From NCBI GenBank assembly GCA_030411725.1, contig MU839827.1, positions 806,001-870,000 of the forward strand: DNA of 64,000 nt. The letters run 5' to 3'. A model generated the notes under the pieces. It made no database searches, was not told where the DNA came from, and saw only the letters and a program-made list of their open reading frames with translations. The position numbers were made by a program, and so were the translations under genes. The DNA comes from Echria macrotheca (Eukaryota > Ascomycota > Sordariomycetes > Sordariales > Schizotheciaceae). This document shows positions 42,763 through 54,200 of this stretch, piece after piece. How positions within the stretch are numbered: the stretch's first letter is position 1; every line of letters starts with the position of its first letter.

Positions 42763-44275
42763 CTAAGGGGGATAGCCCGGCTCGCCGTACCGGCCATCTT
42801 CCAACCAAAATACCGGAATAGAACAGTACATAATTTGTCCGTCGCCTTCTTCAAGTTCTGTGTCAATCATCATGTAGGGCGGACCGCCGATGAATCTCAA
42901 CTTGGAACCATTCATGGATGGACCAGCTTGGAAATACTGAGTTTCTTTTCCGTCAGGATAGCGAAACATGCTCAGCTCAGTGCCAGACCAGTGCATCTTG
43001 ACGCCCTCCGACGCGGGTTTGTTTGGGAGGTACGTATCCACGGCCCATAGCGACCCCAAGGGGCCGTAGGCGACGAGATGGCCATCTGAGCCCTGGAACT
43101 CAATATGGATGCCGTTACCAAAGTTGACGACCCGCTGTGCGTCGACCCAGGACTTGGACTGCTCGTACACCTCCTGAGGGAAATTCTTGAAAATGATTTT
43201 GACGCAGTGCTGAAGGGTGATGAAGTCGAGGGCGATGATTCCCGAGGCGCTGTCTGTGGGGGGCGTTCACATCCACGTCCATCCGCCGCTTCCCCAGTTC
43301 CTGCAGCAACCGCGGGTTCAGCCTGTTGGCGAAGTGCAGAGGGGCCCGTTCCTGCGAGGGGTTGAGCACGGCCATTTCTCCTTCTTTCCAGTCAAAAGGG
43401 TTCTTGCCATTAGTAGCCAGGCCGGTGAAGAACATGACGTTACTGTTCTTATCCCCGAGGGCGGCATCCAGATGCGGCCACACGCTGTTCCACTTCTCGT
43501 CAATCGACAAGCCCTCATTATCCTTCTGCACATCCTGCTGGGTCCATTGTCCCTTCTTATCGCTTCCCAGCCGATCTTTTTCGTCGTAGAAGGCGCTGCC
43601 ATTGATGCCGTATTCGCCCCCATTGTCGGTAGCAAACCGCCTAAACAGGATGGCTTTCCCTCGGACCTGCTCGAGGACCGGCCAGTCGGCTCCTGAGTAC
43701 CAGCCGTACTCGTCCCACTTCTGTTTGACAATCTGGTGGACAGATCCGTCGGGACCCCTATCCCGCATCACGGAGATGATGACAGTTTCCGCGGTATGCT
43801 CCGGGTCTGTTAGATACTGGTGGACGTACCGGAGCACGTCGTTCAAGTGCATGTACAGCGGAACGAACCCGCGTCGCATGTTTCCATCGCCGCCAACTCG
43901 GAGATCAAAGTATCTGACACCAGCTCGAAGCTGCTGATAGATTTCTAGGATCTGTGTCGTTGCGAACGCTTTGAACTGAGGGGGGTTGCTCTTGGCAGGC
44001 CATGCAGCTCCGCCGGCTACCCCAGCTATATTCGTGTTGCTGTAGGTCGCGTGGCTGTCATGGGTGCCTGGTATGCTTAGCTGGCAGACATTGATCTTTC
44101 CGTCGATTTTGGATGTCCAATTGTTGAGCTCACGGATAGCGTCCCGCTCAGAGTCGTTTCGAAAGGCCATCGGGCCCCATGATTCTGGGATTGCCGGCGG
44201 CTTCTCGTGCGGCTTGTCATCGGCAGGCTTAGTGGTACCCGACAAAATATCATGGAGCATACCAAAGAACGGCAT
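42763..44275 (-). CDS. PI-PLC X-domain protein with a one-base frameshift in a C6 run
   Basis: The product is related to bacterial-type phosphatidylinositol phospholipase C (PLC-X domain). Seen: an open frame from ATG at 44275 with LSIPGTHDSHATY (first catalytic His region, residues about 67-80), AGVRYFDLRVGGDG (about 144-157), and YMHLND. Near 43258-43263 the coding strand has six C. Reading through gives an Arg/His-rich tail, whereas dropping one C continues in frame as TDSASGIIALDFITLQHCVK and on to the stop at 42763. The downstream frame is clearly coding (LVAYGPLGSLWAVDTYLPNK). No intron of plausible length explains the shift. So this is either a base-calling error in a homopolymer, a recent frameshift mutation, or a truncated allele. 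If read through, the protein is about 500 residues. No signal peptide is obvious. Confidence 0.75.
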
Positions 44276-47167
44276 TGTGAATGGGAGCAATCGAAAACGA
44301 GATTGAAGGTGACTCTTGAAACGTACGGTTGGGAAAATGTGGGACCGGGGTAGATACGGGAAGATGCGTAGTGAAGGTCAACGGGGAGGATGTCGACTAT
44401 GTTGAGCACTAAGCTTCGGCTGAAACGCTACGGGGTGGTCTTCTTTTATGGATTTTTTCCCCATTCAAATCATGTCTCACTAGCGGCATTTCTGGTCGAG
44501 AACGCCTTCATGCGACCTTGTAGCAGCGTCATTGAGTCTAGATCCGACCAGACCTATGTCCTTCGCGGAGAGGAGAGCAAGCCCATCCGCATTCTGCTAG
44601 ACCAGTTTTTTCAGCTCTGGGGTCTTCAGCCACAATCTTTGCGCGTCCAATGGCTTCGCACACTCCGGGCACACTTCCCCGCTCGTGGCCGCTAGAGCTT
44701 TGATCCAATCAAGATGCTTGGCATGAGGTTTTCATCATGATGCCGCACATTTCTCTGGTCTCTTTCACCAATCAAATCTTGTTGATAAGGGACTTTCTGA
44801 GTCTCGGAGAGCGAAAAGAGAAGACTTGATACAAATGCCAAGACACTGTCCGCATCGCCACATAGCCGCGAGTTCTTTGCACCTATTCAAGTTTATAACT
44901 ACACCTATCTAGATTTACCCAAGACTGGATTGGCGTTCGCTGATCAAGCTGGTAAACTGAGAAACAATCTCTCCAAAAGTTAGGCGGAAGAAAAAAACGG
45001 GTATATACCAGCGGACTTGCCCCTTGCCGTGGTATATTTTCCACCAATCAGGGGTTAGTCTACCTAGCGGAAACATCCCAACTCCAGCTTCATGAATGTC
45101 TAGTTAAGCCTGCTGTTAGGATGCCATCTCATATCTCGGGAAGAGCAGATTTACCAAAACCGCAAACGGTTTCCTTTTCTGAAGTGGAGACATCCACCAT
45201 TGCCCCCCTAACTAGGTACATAGGTACCCAGGAAGGAAGGAAGGTAGGTACCAGGTAAGCACCCGCCAAGAAAACGGTTTGTTCGGGTAAACAAACAAGA
45301 CCCATAAGATCCTTTCCGTAAGAAACGCTAGTGGTCTGCTTGGCGTGAACCGCTAAACCGTAGGCTCCCACACTATGCGTGTGTACATGGCAGTTAGACA
45401 AGCGCGGCCGCTCTTGGAGCAGTAAAAGCACGTCATACACTCGATCTCATAAACCCCTCTCGATTTCCCCTGAACAGAATGCCGTAGTCCATACGCTCTG
45501 CCGACCTGCGCCTCTTCACCAACAGCTAGCGGCTATGATTAGCCGGCATATCCAACAACCAACATGAACTGCACACCTTGCGTCGGCCCTGGATTCCGGC
45601 TAGTGGTCGTACAGCAGTATCCCAGAGGAGCCCGGCTTACGTTCGACACCAGACCGGGACATCCGGAGAGGGATAATGTAGGATCAGATCGATCCAGCGA
45701 TCCATCCGTCGATCCATTGATCATCCCTCGTCGACGCCACAACCTGCGGATATTTATTGAACCATTCTGAGGGGTCCTCCTTCTAGAGATTCGATGGCGT
45801 CGCTCATAGCGGGTATACTCTCTCCCCTCGTCCAGCCTGTTTTATCTCATCAGTGGTTCTTGAAAGGCAGGCAGGCGAGAGAAGTCCCTTGCATCCTCCC
45901 TGGTGCCGACAGATTCGCCCGCGTCCGAGGCCATGTCCGTCCCTCTCTCTCCCGCCGGTCCCTCTTTTTTTTTTTCTACCATTCGCCTGGCCTGCAGGGT
46001 ACCTGCTTTTACCCGAGGACCAGGTACGCAAACAAGATGCGGGGGAGGGAAACTGATTGACGTTGACACATGTCGGGGTTCAAGGTTGGGGCCTGGCAAA
46101 AGAGTACGTGGACCTGGCTGGACCTTGCATTACATCCCGTCTGCTCTATATGTCCCCCATATTCCTTCTGGGAACCGAGCCGACCCACTCTGTCTGGTCC
46201 TGTCTATGGTAAAGGCTGGAACGGTAATTAACCAGTCTCTCGTCATCAAAACCCGCCGGGTCGGGGGACATATCGTCACCATTTGCAACTGCACAACATG
46301 CGTTAATGGCAGTTCATCCGGTTATTCTCCTGTGAAGTCGCTTATCTTTTTTAAACCGTGAATGTTTGTCCGGCCGGGTCGGCAGTGTGTGTGTGTCTTG
46401 GTGTGTGGCGTCGTGGCTAGGCCGCGAGGAAAAAAAGGGGAAAAGAAACCCACCCCCCACAATATCGCAGCAGACAAGACGCGGGGAACCCAAACTAATG
46501 TCCGTTGGGAAACGAAACGAGATACGGAATAAATGAGCTCCCAGAAGAACAGAGACCCAACCGACGTCAAACTGAGTTCTAGACCGGGGGCGGGACGGCC
46601 ATTTGCATATCGCGCAGGCTATATTGTGGGCCAGGCTGAATCCGTTTCTCTAGCGTTGGATCGAGACCAACTAGGGATTTGATGGCCCAACCGGCCCGGC
46701 TAATATAGGATTTCTGGCGGTTCCATGCTTCGCGATACCCACTGGTTCCTCCGCTAGTAGTCAGCGTATTGGCTGGTTGGCTGGAGGCAGCGTCGCATCC
46801 GCCTGTTTTCCTGGGTTCCTGCCGTCGACGACAAAACCAGGGCGCCGGAATCTGCCCAGGCCAGCACCGGCCGAGGAATCGAAGGCCCGCTTGCTGGATA
46901 TTACTGCCTAGACCCGCTAGGGTCGCTTCGGAGTTGATTACACCGGATTACTTGGTTGGCCTGCCCCCAACTGGTCAATCCCACGGAGTACCGCTCCCAA
47001 TCTCCCTAGCGTCTAGTTTGTAGTTGGAATAGAAACTACAAATAGCTCGCACCCCATCCGCGGATGTCCTTTTGCGTGTGCCCTTTGTCCAAGGTGGAAT
47101 TTTGCCTGCGTCCCTGCTGATCTGCACCCACACTCGTTGACACTCCTTTCTTCTCTCTTCAGTAGGT
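44276..47167. other. 2.9 kb gene-free interval
   Basis: No convincing gene was seen. Visible features are a GGAAGGAAGG/TAGGTACC-rich stretch at 45205-45255, short pyrimidine tracts (45955-45990), and a GT-rich stretch near 46385. It separates the divergent PI-PLC-X and oxidase genes. Short frames on both strands lack family motifs. Confidence 0.45.
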
Positions 47168-48697
47168 ATGCGTCTCACCGCCTCCCTGGCCCTCGGGCTG
47201 CTGCCCATCGCGGCCGAGGCCCGCGCAGTCGTGTCTCGCGCCGACATTGAGGCCTGCCTGACCTCGGCGGGTGTGCCCATTGACACCAAGGGCTCGGCCG
47301 ACTGGCAGCGCGACGCGGCCCCCTTCAACCTGCGCGTGCCCTACACGCCCGTGGCTGTGTCGGTGCCCACCACCATTGCACAGATCCAAAAGTCGGTGAT
47401 CTGTGGCAAGTCGCTCGGCATCAAGGTCTCGGCCAAGTCTGGCGGGCACAGCTATGCGTCCATTGGTCTTGGTGGCGAGGACGGCCATCTTGTCGTTGAG
47501 CTCGATCGCATGTACAATGTCAGCCTCGCAGAGGGCAATATTGCCGTTGTCCAGCCCGGCACTCGTCTCGGCCATCTTGCCACTGAGCTGGCCACCAAGT
47601 ATGGGCGTGCCATTGCCCACGGAACGTGCCCTGGGTATGTTTCCCTTTTTTGTTGACCAGACGGAAAACTAATTCAGACCAGTGTCGGCATCTCCGGCCA
47701 CTTCCTGCACGGCGGGTTCGGCTTCAGCTCGCACAAGCACGGGCTGGCGCTTGACCAGGTGGTGGGCATGACAGTCGTCCTCGCTGACGGCAGCGTCGTC
47801 GAGGCGTCGGCAACGGAGAACCCTGACCTTTTCTGGGCTCTCCGCGGTGCTGGTTCCAACTTTGGCATTGTGGCCAGCTGGCGCATCAACACGTTCCCTG
47901 CGCCCACGACGCTGACCTGGTTCAGCGTCAGCCTGGGCTGGAACAAGTCAACCTCAGTCGCCGGCCTCGAGGCGCTCGAGACCTACGTCCGCACCAAGAT
48001 GCCGGCTGAACTCAACTTCCGCGTGTCCGACTACAGCCGCGGCCAGCCCGGTATTGAGGGTCTGTTCTACGGCACCGACGCCGAGTTGCGCGTTGCCCTC
48101 GCGCCGTTGCTCGCAGTGCAGCCGACGGCCAACTTGACAGAGTCGCACACGGTTGACTGGCTGCAGGCGGCGGTGCACTACAGCTTCTTCGACACCATCG
48201 ACTGGTTGACGCCGAGCCCACAGGAGAACTTCTTCGCCAAGTCGCTCACCCTCAAGGGCCTGTCGGGCGACGCGGCTAAGGCATTTGTCGACTACTGGTG
48301 GGATACGTCCAACAAGGTCACCGACCGTGACTGGTGGTTCCAGCTCGACATGCACGGCGGCAACGGGTCGACCATCACGGCACTGGCCAACGACGCGACC
48401 GCCTACGCCCACCGCGACAAGCTGTACATTATCCAGTTCTACGACCGCATCGCCAACAACGCCACCTACCCGGCGGGCGGCCAGAGTTTCTTGAACGGCT
48501 GGGTCGATGCCATCACCAAGCCGCTGTCGTCCAAGGACTGGGGCATGTACATCAACTATGCCGACACGACGCTGGACCGCGACACGGCCCAAAAGGTATA
48601 CTATCGTGACAACCTGGCCAAGCTCCAGAAGCTCAAGGCCAAGTACGACCCCACCGAGCTCTTCTACTATCCCCAGTCTATCAAGCCGGCGGCTTAA
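47168..48697 (+). CDS. Secreted FAD-linked oxidase with bicovalent flavin (berberine-bridge / glucooligosaccharide-oxidase type)
   Basis: The product is a PCMH-fold flavoprotein that oxidises sugars or other alcohols with O2, making H2O2. Seen: exon 1 at 47168-47634 and exon 2 at 47683-48697 give 493 residues. An N-terminal signal peptide is present (about 1-20). SAKSGGHSYAS holds His94, and the join across the 48-nt intron reads HGTCPGVGISGHFLHGG with Cys154; these are the two residues that bind FAD in the bicovalent enzymes. The FAD-binding PCMH segment continues to RGAGSNFGIV. The C-terminal BBE domain has YYRDNLAKLQKLKAKYDPTE and the tail ending YPQSI. A glucooligosaccharide or chitooligosaccharide oxidase role is most likely; berberine-like alkaloid chemistry is less so. 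The intron splits the Gly that follows the Cys motif. Confidence 0.93.
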
Positions 48698-48898
48698 ACG
48701 AGAGAAACGACGTTTGTGGAAAGAAAGGGGAAAAGTAGGGTAATGGATACTTTCAATGAGAATAATATTTGTGGGTTAATATCCTTGAAATGTGTTGGGC
48801 GTGCTCGTTCTCCGGTGAGACATGTGGAAAATGTCGGCGTAATATGCTTTTGCTGGGGCGGTAGTGACCAGTCTAGTCGTGTTGGATCCTGTAGTTGA

Positions 48899-50677
48899 TC
48901 ATATCCGACACCATGCCAGCTTGTCCACAGCCGCATTCTGCACCGCCAGCGATGTCTCGTCCTCCTGGTCGCGTCTCTCTGCCGTATAACACATCTTAAT
49001 CACCTCGAACACGGCGTCCCCAGCCTGGTACCGCAATGCCCTCGTCGCTTCCTCGTTCTCAAAAAGCTGACCAAGCGTCGGTAGCTCAATCACCTCGCCT
49101 GATGCCTTGGCTATATCTATCACCTCTCTTAAGTTGGCTGTCAGATATTCGGCGAAAACATCGGCCAGCGGGCTCCACATGACCAGCTCGATGACCACGC
49201 ATGCCACCGCGTAAAGATCGAACCGTTTCTGGTAAGTCTCCCTCCCGTGACCTCTCGCTTGCGGGTGTCGGTATAAGTCGGCCTCGATTTCAGTGTCGGG
49301 GAGCTGCGTAAAGGCGATCGCCGCTTCCTCTGTGTCGGAACGGGCGTACTCGTAGCCAATCACGTACAATTCCGAAGCTAGAAACACCTCGTCGGAACTT
49401 CCGCGTGGTGCTAGGAAGATGATGTTTTCTGACCGCAGGTTCTTGTGCAGCCACCCAGCCGTGTGGAGTTGGAGCACCGTTTCTGCGAGCGACGAGGCCA
49501 ACTCGAGCCTTCGACGCAGTGACACCAACGGTTTCTCCTTGATGAGGCTCGTAAGACTCCTCAAGTCCCAATCTGTCGCATTGCTCTCCGAGTTAAAGGA
49601 ATCACGGTCGACGGTAGGCAATGAGTATATGATTCCATGTCGGCCCTGTGCCTCCAAGGGGTAGTATCCTAGACACGGGAGGGAGCGGAACGACTTGTCG
49701 GAGAGTGACATGATGAAGACAGCGAGCCGCTTCATCTGCGTGGTGTAGCGCTCCCACTGGGTGTTCGGGACGAGCTTCCACTGGACGAGCACCTGCTTCT
49801 TGTGGTATGTCGCAAACTCGAGATTGTGTTCGTAGAGGCTGGCACCGCCCCACGACGTGAGTGAGCGCCCAAGAATGGATAGCCTCGGCATCTTGAGCCC
49901 GGCCGTGTCGCTGGCCAGTTTTGGCGTTACCTCATCGTCGCGTCGGTCCGCGCCAAGGACGAGGCGGACCTGTTTGAGGTATGCGGCGGCGTTGATGGCG
50001 TGTTGGGCCCTGCGGCCATTGTACGGTCCGTCCTCGAGGAACTCTTTTATCTGGCCAGCCTCAGCTGTCGTGGTGGTCAGCGAGATGACACCCCTGAGCA
50101 GCTTCTCGTAATCGTGCTTTTCCGCCTGGCGTTCGCTGCTGTCCAGCAACACCTGCAGCTTGTCGACCAGTGCCGAGATCTCGTGCAGAAACGCCTTCAA
50201 CTTGCCGCGGTCGCGCGCCGCCCACCGCACCCTCCGGATTGGCGAATTGTTCTCCTGGATGATCTTGCCCGCCGTGGTCCGTAGGTTTGGCTTCAGCCGA
50301 GCAATCAGAGCAGCGACGCCGCGTTTCGGCGCTTCAGCGGCTTGGGCTTCCTCGGCCGCCTCGACCTCCTCTTCCATGACATCGAGAGCATATCGAGTCT
50401 TGAGCTCCGCGGCCGACGTCAGGAAAGACTCAAGCTGCTGGAGGATCAGGCCAGCAAGCTGCCAATTGATGGTCTGCCGTTCCTTCTCGTTGAGGAGGCC
50501 GACGCGATCGGCCCACATGACGAGACGGTATTTCTCAAACTCGAGGCCGGTCCGGAAGAGATCGCCATCGGCACCCATGTGCTGCGCGGTGTTGAAGAAC
50601 TCGATGGCGAGGATGCAGCCGCGGAAGGCCTGGACGGCCGCCGACGTGAACTGTAGCGCTGCCGCGGCGATTTCCAT
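48899..50677 (-). CDS. HeLo-domain pseudokinase (incompatibility/cell-death type)
   Basis: Seen: a single exon from ATG at 50677, 592 residues; an upstream ATG at 50914 would add 79 unlike residues. Residues 1 to about 220 resemble the HeLo (prion-inhibition and propagation) domain, starting MEIAAAALQFTSAAVQAFRG and with FEKYRLVMWADRVGLL. HeLo domains are the membrane-active executors of HET-S. The C-terminal part is a kinase-like fold, but its catalytic loop reads HKNLRSEN (about 411) in place of HRDLKPEN, and the DFG position is occupied by IGYEYA (about 443). It therefore lacks both catalytic Asp residues and is a probable pseudokinase. It is head-to-head with an active-looking kinase-ankyrin gene. 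A signal-relay or autoinhibition role for the pseudokinase is inference. Confidence 0.85.
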   Translation of the reverse strand: MEIAAAALQFTSAAVQAFRGCILAIEFFNTAQHMGADGDLFRTGLEFEKYRLVMWADRVGLLNEKERQTINWQLAGLILQQLESFLTSAAELKTRYALDVMEEEVEAAEEAQAAEAPKRGVAALIARLKPNLRTTAGKIIQENNSPIRRVRWAARDRGKLKAFLHEISALVDKLQVLLDSSERQAEKHDYEKLLRGVISLTTTTAEAGQIKEFLEDGPYNGRRAQHAINAAAYLKQVRLVLGADRRDDEVTPKLASDTAGLKMPRLSILGRSLTSWGGASLYEHNLEFATYHKKQVLVQWKLVPNTQWERYTTQMKRLAVFIMSLSDKSFRSLPCLGYYPLEAQGRHGIIYSLPTVDRDSFNSESNATDWDLRSLTSLIKEKPLVSLRRRLELASSLAETVLQLHTAGWLHKNLRSENIIFLAPRGSSDEVFLASELYVIGYEYARSDTEEAAIAFTQLPDTEIEADLYRHPQARGHGRETYQKRFDLYAVACVVIELVMWSPLADVFAEYLTANLREVIDIAKASGEVIELPTLGQLFENEEATRALRYQAGDAVFEVIKMCYTAERRDQEDETSLAVQNAAVDKLAWCRI

Positions 50678-51279
50678 GATGGCGCTCTGGAGATGGTCTT
50701 CATGTCGAGGGAAGGGTAGGTATGCGTTCGCATCGCGGGTTGTTATGGCGGCCCACGGTCGGAAGAGACTTCGATTGGGCGGGCCAGTGGGCGGGCCTCT
50801 GGGCACAAGGCCTCTGCATGCGGCATCGTACGGAGACAACTCGTTATTGCCCATCGCGGTATAACTAGCGCTGCAGATGGACCTGCTCAGCCCCAGAATG
50901 CGAGCAGAACCCACCTAAAATGCAGTGCTGGAGGGCTGATTGCTCCTATCATAGGCCGATGCACGACACAGCCTGCCGAGAGGAAGACGCACGACAGGTT
51001 GGCAACTGACGAGCTGCAGCACTCCTCCCAATGGCGGGCCGCGCTTGCCGCACCTCCACTCTGTTAGTTGCCGACTGCATCCAAGTGGCATGAAGGTGGC
51101 ATTGGCCAACAAATCTCGAGCTCCCTCGGAGCCTCAAGACTCTTTACTCTTTAATGGATCGTCGCGACCCTTCCAGGTTGAAGTCCTCTCACGCGAGTGT
51201 GCCCCGTCATCCATCACCGGGGTAGCTGCCCTTGTTCGCCCCTCAACTCCAAGACTCGCCGGATTCAGAGCTCCAAACC
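50678..51279. promoter_or_regulatory. Divergent promoter, HeLo-pseudokinase / kinase-ankyrin
   Basis: About 600 bp without a supported gene lies between the two start codons. Head-to-head placement makes coordinate control likely. No binding site is claimed. Confidence 0.55.
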
Positions 51280-54200
51280 ATGCAGGCACTCAGCTGGATC
51301 GCGAGAGGGGAGTGGGCGTCCAAACCCCGATCCGCTCCGCAGGGAATCCTCACGATTGAAGAAATACACGCAAACCTCCACAGAGTATGCCAACCACCCG
51401 CCGGTAGCGCGGCTTCCAGCGGACAGCGAATTTCACAGAACATGGTGCGGAAAATCCAGATATATCTGCAGATTCTCGACAGTAGAGCAGAGCGGTATGA
51501 CGGGCGGAAATGGAACCTCCGACCGCGCATCTACGCCATCCTCAACAGAATCGGCGCTACCTCGCTCATGGACGACTTCATCCGCGAAAACCTGACTGAC
51601 TTCAATCTGCCCTTCAACGAGCAGACCCTGCCTAAATTTGTCGACGCGCACGTGCGACAATACTTCTTCGCAGTCCAGGACTTCTACTTGACGGACGCGA
51701 AGGATATCGAGTCGGAAAAGTCGCTTCACATGATGCTACCTGACAGCGGCGACGTCTACTTCGTGCCCGAGAGGCCGCTTGGCCAAGGGGGCTACGGGTA
51801 TGTATTGCATTGGTTCTGTCTAGACTGAGCGCTAACGAGCCCCGGACAGCGGCGTTGACCTTGTTTTCAGCCGGCTCAGCATTGAGAAGTTCGCTCGAAA
51901 GCGTGTTTTACGATGTCGCGGATCAGAGCAGTCGCAACAATCCCTCATCCGAGAGCTTCAGGCGCTTCGGAAACTCGACCACCGTCACCTCGTTCACATT
52001 ATCGGAAGCTATAGTGATCCACATTACATCGCCTACCTCATGAAGCCAGTCGCCGATCTCACACTTGACGAGTTTCTCAACACCCCTCATACATTTGGGG
52101 GCAAGGAGAAATTGATTCTTCGCCGTTTCTATGGTTGTCTGGCCGGAGCCATGAACTATCTGTTTACCGAGGGAATCAGGCACCGGGACTTTACTGCTCG
52201 CAACGTTCTCATCGACTCAGCTGGCGAAGTCTATGTAAGCGACTTTGGCTCTTCATATAACTGGTCGACAAAAGCAAACAGCAAGACGAGACACAGAAAC
52301 GTGCCCACAAGCCCGGATTATATGGCGCCCGAGCTAGCCAAGGGAGGGGAACACGGCACGAAGAGCGACATGTGGTCTCTTGGGTTGGTTTATCTCGAGA
52401 TGACCACCAAGCTGCTGGACCACCGGCCGTCCGAGATGCGACGGAGAATACGCGACGCCGCCAGTAAGAACAAAACCCAACCGTACCCCCACGCCAACTT
52501 GCCTGTCATCCACAGTTGGATGCAATTCCTGGGAAGCACTGGCTCAGACCCCGACTATGACCGCGAACCCCTGAGCTGGATCCGTGAGCTGCTCTATGCC
52601 GAAAGCGAACACCGACTCACGACGGCCCAGCTAATGAAGTACATCCTCGAATCGCCTTCTTTTGGCGTATTCTGCTGCCTCAAGTGCCAGGACGATTTTC
52701 AAAGCGAATCTTTTGCCTACACCTCACCAAGGCCCATCCGGAAAGAGTCCAACGAGGAGTCAAAGCGTACGAGGGAAACAGTAGAAGCCTTCTTCGAGTC
52801 TGATCCAGCCGAACACCTGTTTCAAGGCATGTCCGAGAAAAGGACCGACTCCATCAAGCAGTGGATTGAGGATACGGCGCCATCTGACATGTTCTCAACG
52901 GCTGAGTTGCCTGGCACTGGATTCTCGGCAGAACCTGCCGGAGATGACGAAGACCTGATGCCCCCGGATAACATGTTCTCCGACCAGCTTCTCTACAGTT
53001 CCTACGAATACGAGTATTACAACCCCACCGGTATCACCACGAGCTATCTGGGCTCTGGTCCGGGTAGATATTTCGCGGACAATCAGATTGCCAGTCAAAA
53101 TTCGGAGCCTGTCGAACTCCTTGCAGATACAACCTGGAGTGCGGAGCCAGAGAGCCAAACACCATCACGGCGGGAGGAGAAAAAGGAAGTGGTTCTCCGC
53201 GATTCTGGGCTCGGATTCTTGGAGTACGTCAGCGATTCTTCCGACAGCGAAAAGGCAGTGCAACTATTCGAAGAAGTCTCCGACCGGTCCTCGGTCAACT
53301 CGGGCGAAGAGGAGGAGGAGGACGGTGCCGCGCTGCGAGACGACCCCCTGTGTTCATTTCTCACAGAAGACTCACCAACCCCGAAGCGTTTCACTGCGCC
53401 CGTGGACAGTTCAGATATTCTCTTTGACGAAGAGGTGGACCTGTCCGACAAGGAGAACCCATGGGATGAAGCATCGGACAAATCGGAAGCAGAAGTGACC
53501 CCGGAGGCTGTCACACCCGATTCTGGGGAACCACAAGCGCCGGAAGATGGCACTGCAAAAGGCGTTGAGCCGCAAATCATCAACAAACCACAACTGCAAG
53601 CCACGGTTGAAGAAGAACGGGACAGCCAAGACCTAGGGGTCAGCGATAAACCTTTCGTCGTGACATCGGACGAAAAAGACACACCAGACCGGCAACCGGA
53701 CAAGCCACAAGATCCTGAACCATTGACGGAGACACAGACGAAAGCGAGAGAACCGAACACTGGAGAACCTCCAATAGCAACTGAGTTCGCTCCGGCCATG
53801 CCGATACGAAAGAAAACGAAAAAAAGGGCTAGGATTGCTGTGCCGGAAATTGTCGTCGAGCCGGCGGCTGATCCTCCGCCGCAATCACCAAGACGATCCT
53901 TCTACGACTCACCGTTTGTCCCACCTCATAAACGAAATTCTCTTGTGCCTGATGATGTGCGCAAATTGATGGACAACACGTGGGAAATGGCCTCGAGTGC
54001 ACCCACATCCGTCATGTCGGAGGGCAGCATGGACAAAATCAGCCGCTTCTTTTTCCTAATTCCAAATGATGCACAGATCGAGAGTTTACTCAGCATGCAT
54101 TGCAAAAAGGGATCTGCCCACGCCGTTAGGGTCATATTGGAGAAAACCACCTCCCCGAAGAAGCCTCTACGACCTCGTCAGTTCTTCATCCCCCTCTTGC

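Noticed and set aside
43240..43266. A 23-nt GT...AG interval as an intron explaining the PI-PLC-X frame change
   Set aside because: It is far below the usual minimum for fungal introns and lacks a branch site; a one-base change in the C6 run is simpler.
45200..45260. GGAAGG/TAGGTACC repeats as a possible CRISPR or transposon end
   Set aside because: The units are too short and irregular, with no spacers, and this is a eukaryotic genome; I treat it as simple repeat.
50678..50914. An N-terminal extension of 79 residues on the HeLo-pseudokinase (ATG at 50914)
   Set aside because: The extension is unlike any HeLo start; the family pattern begins at the ATG at 50677.
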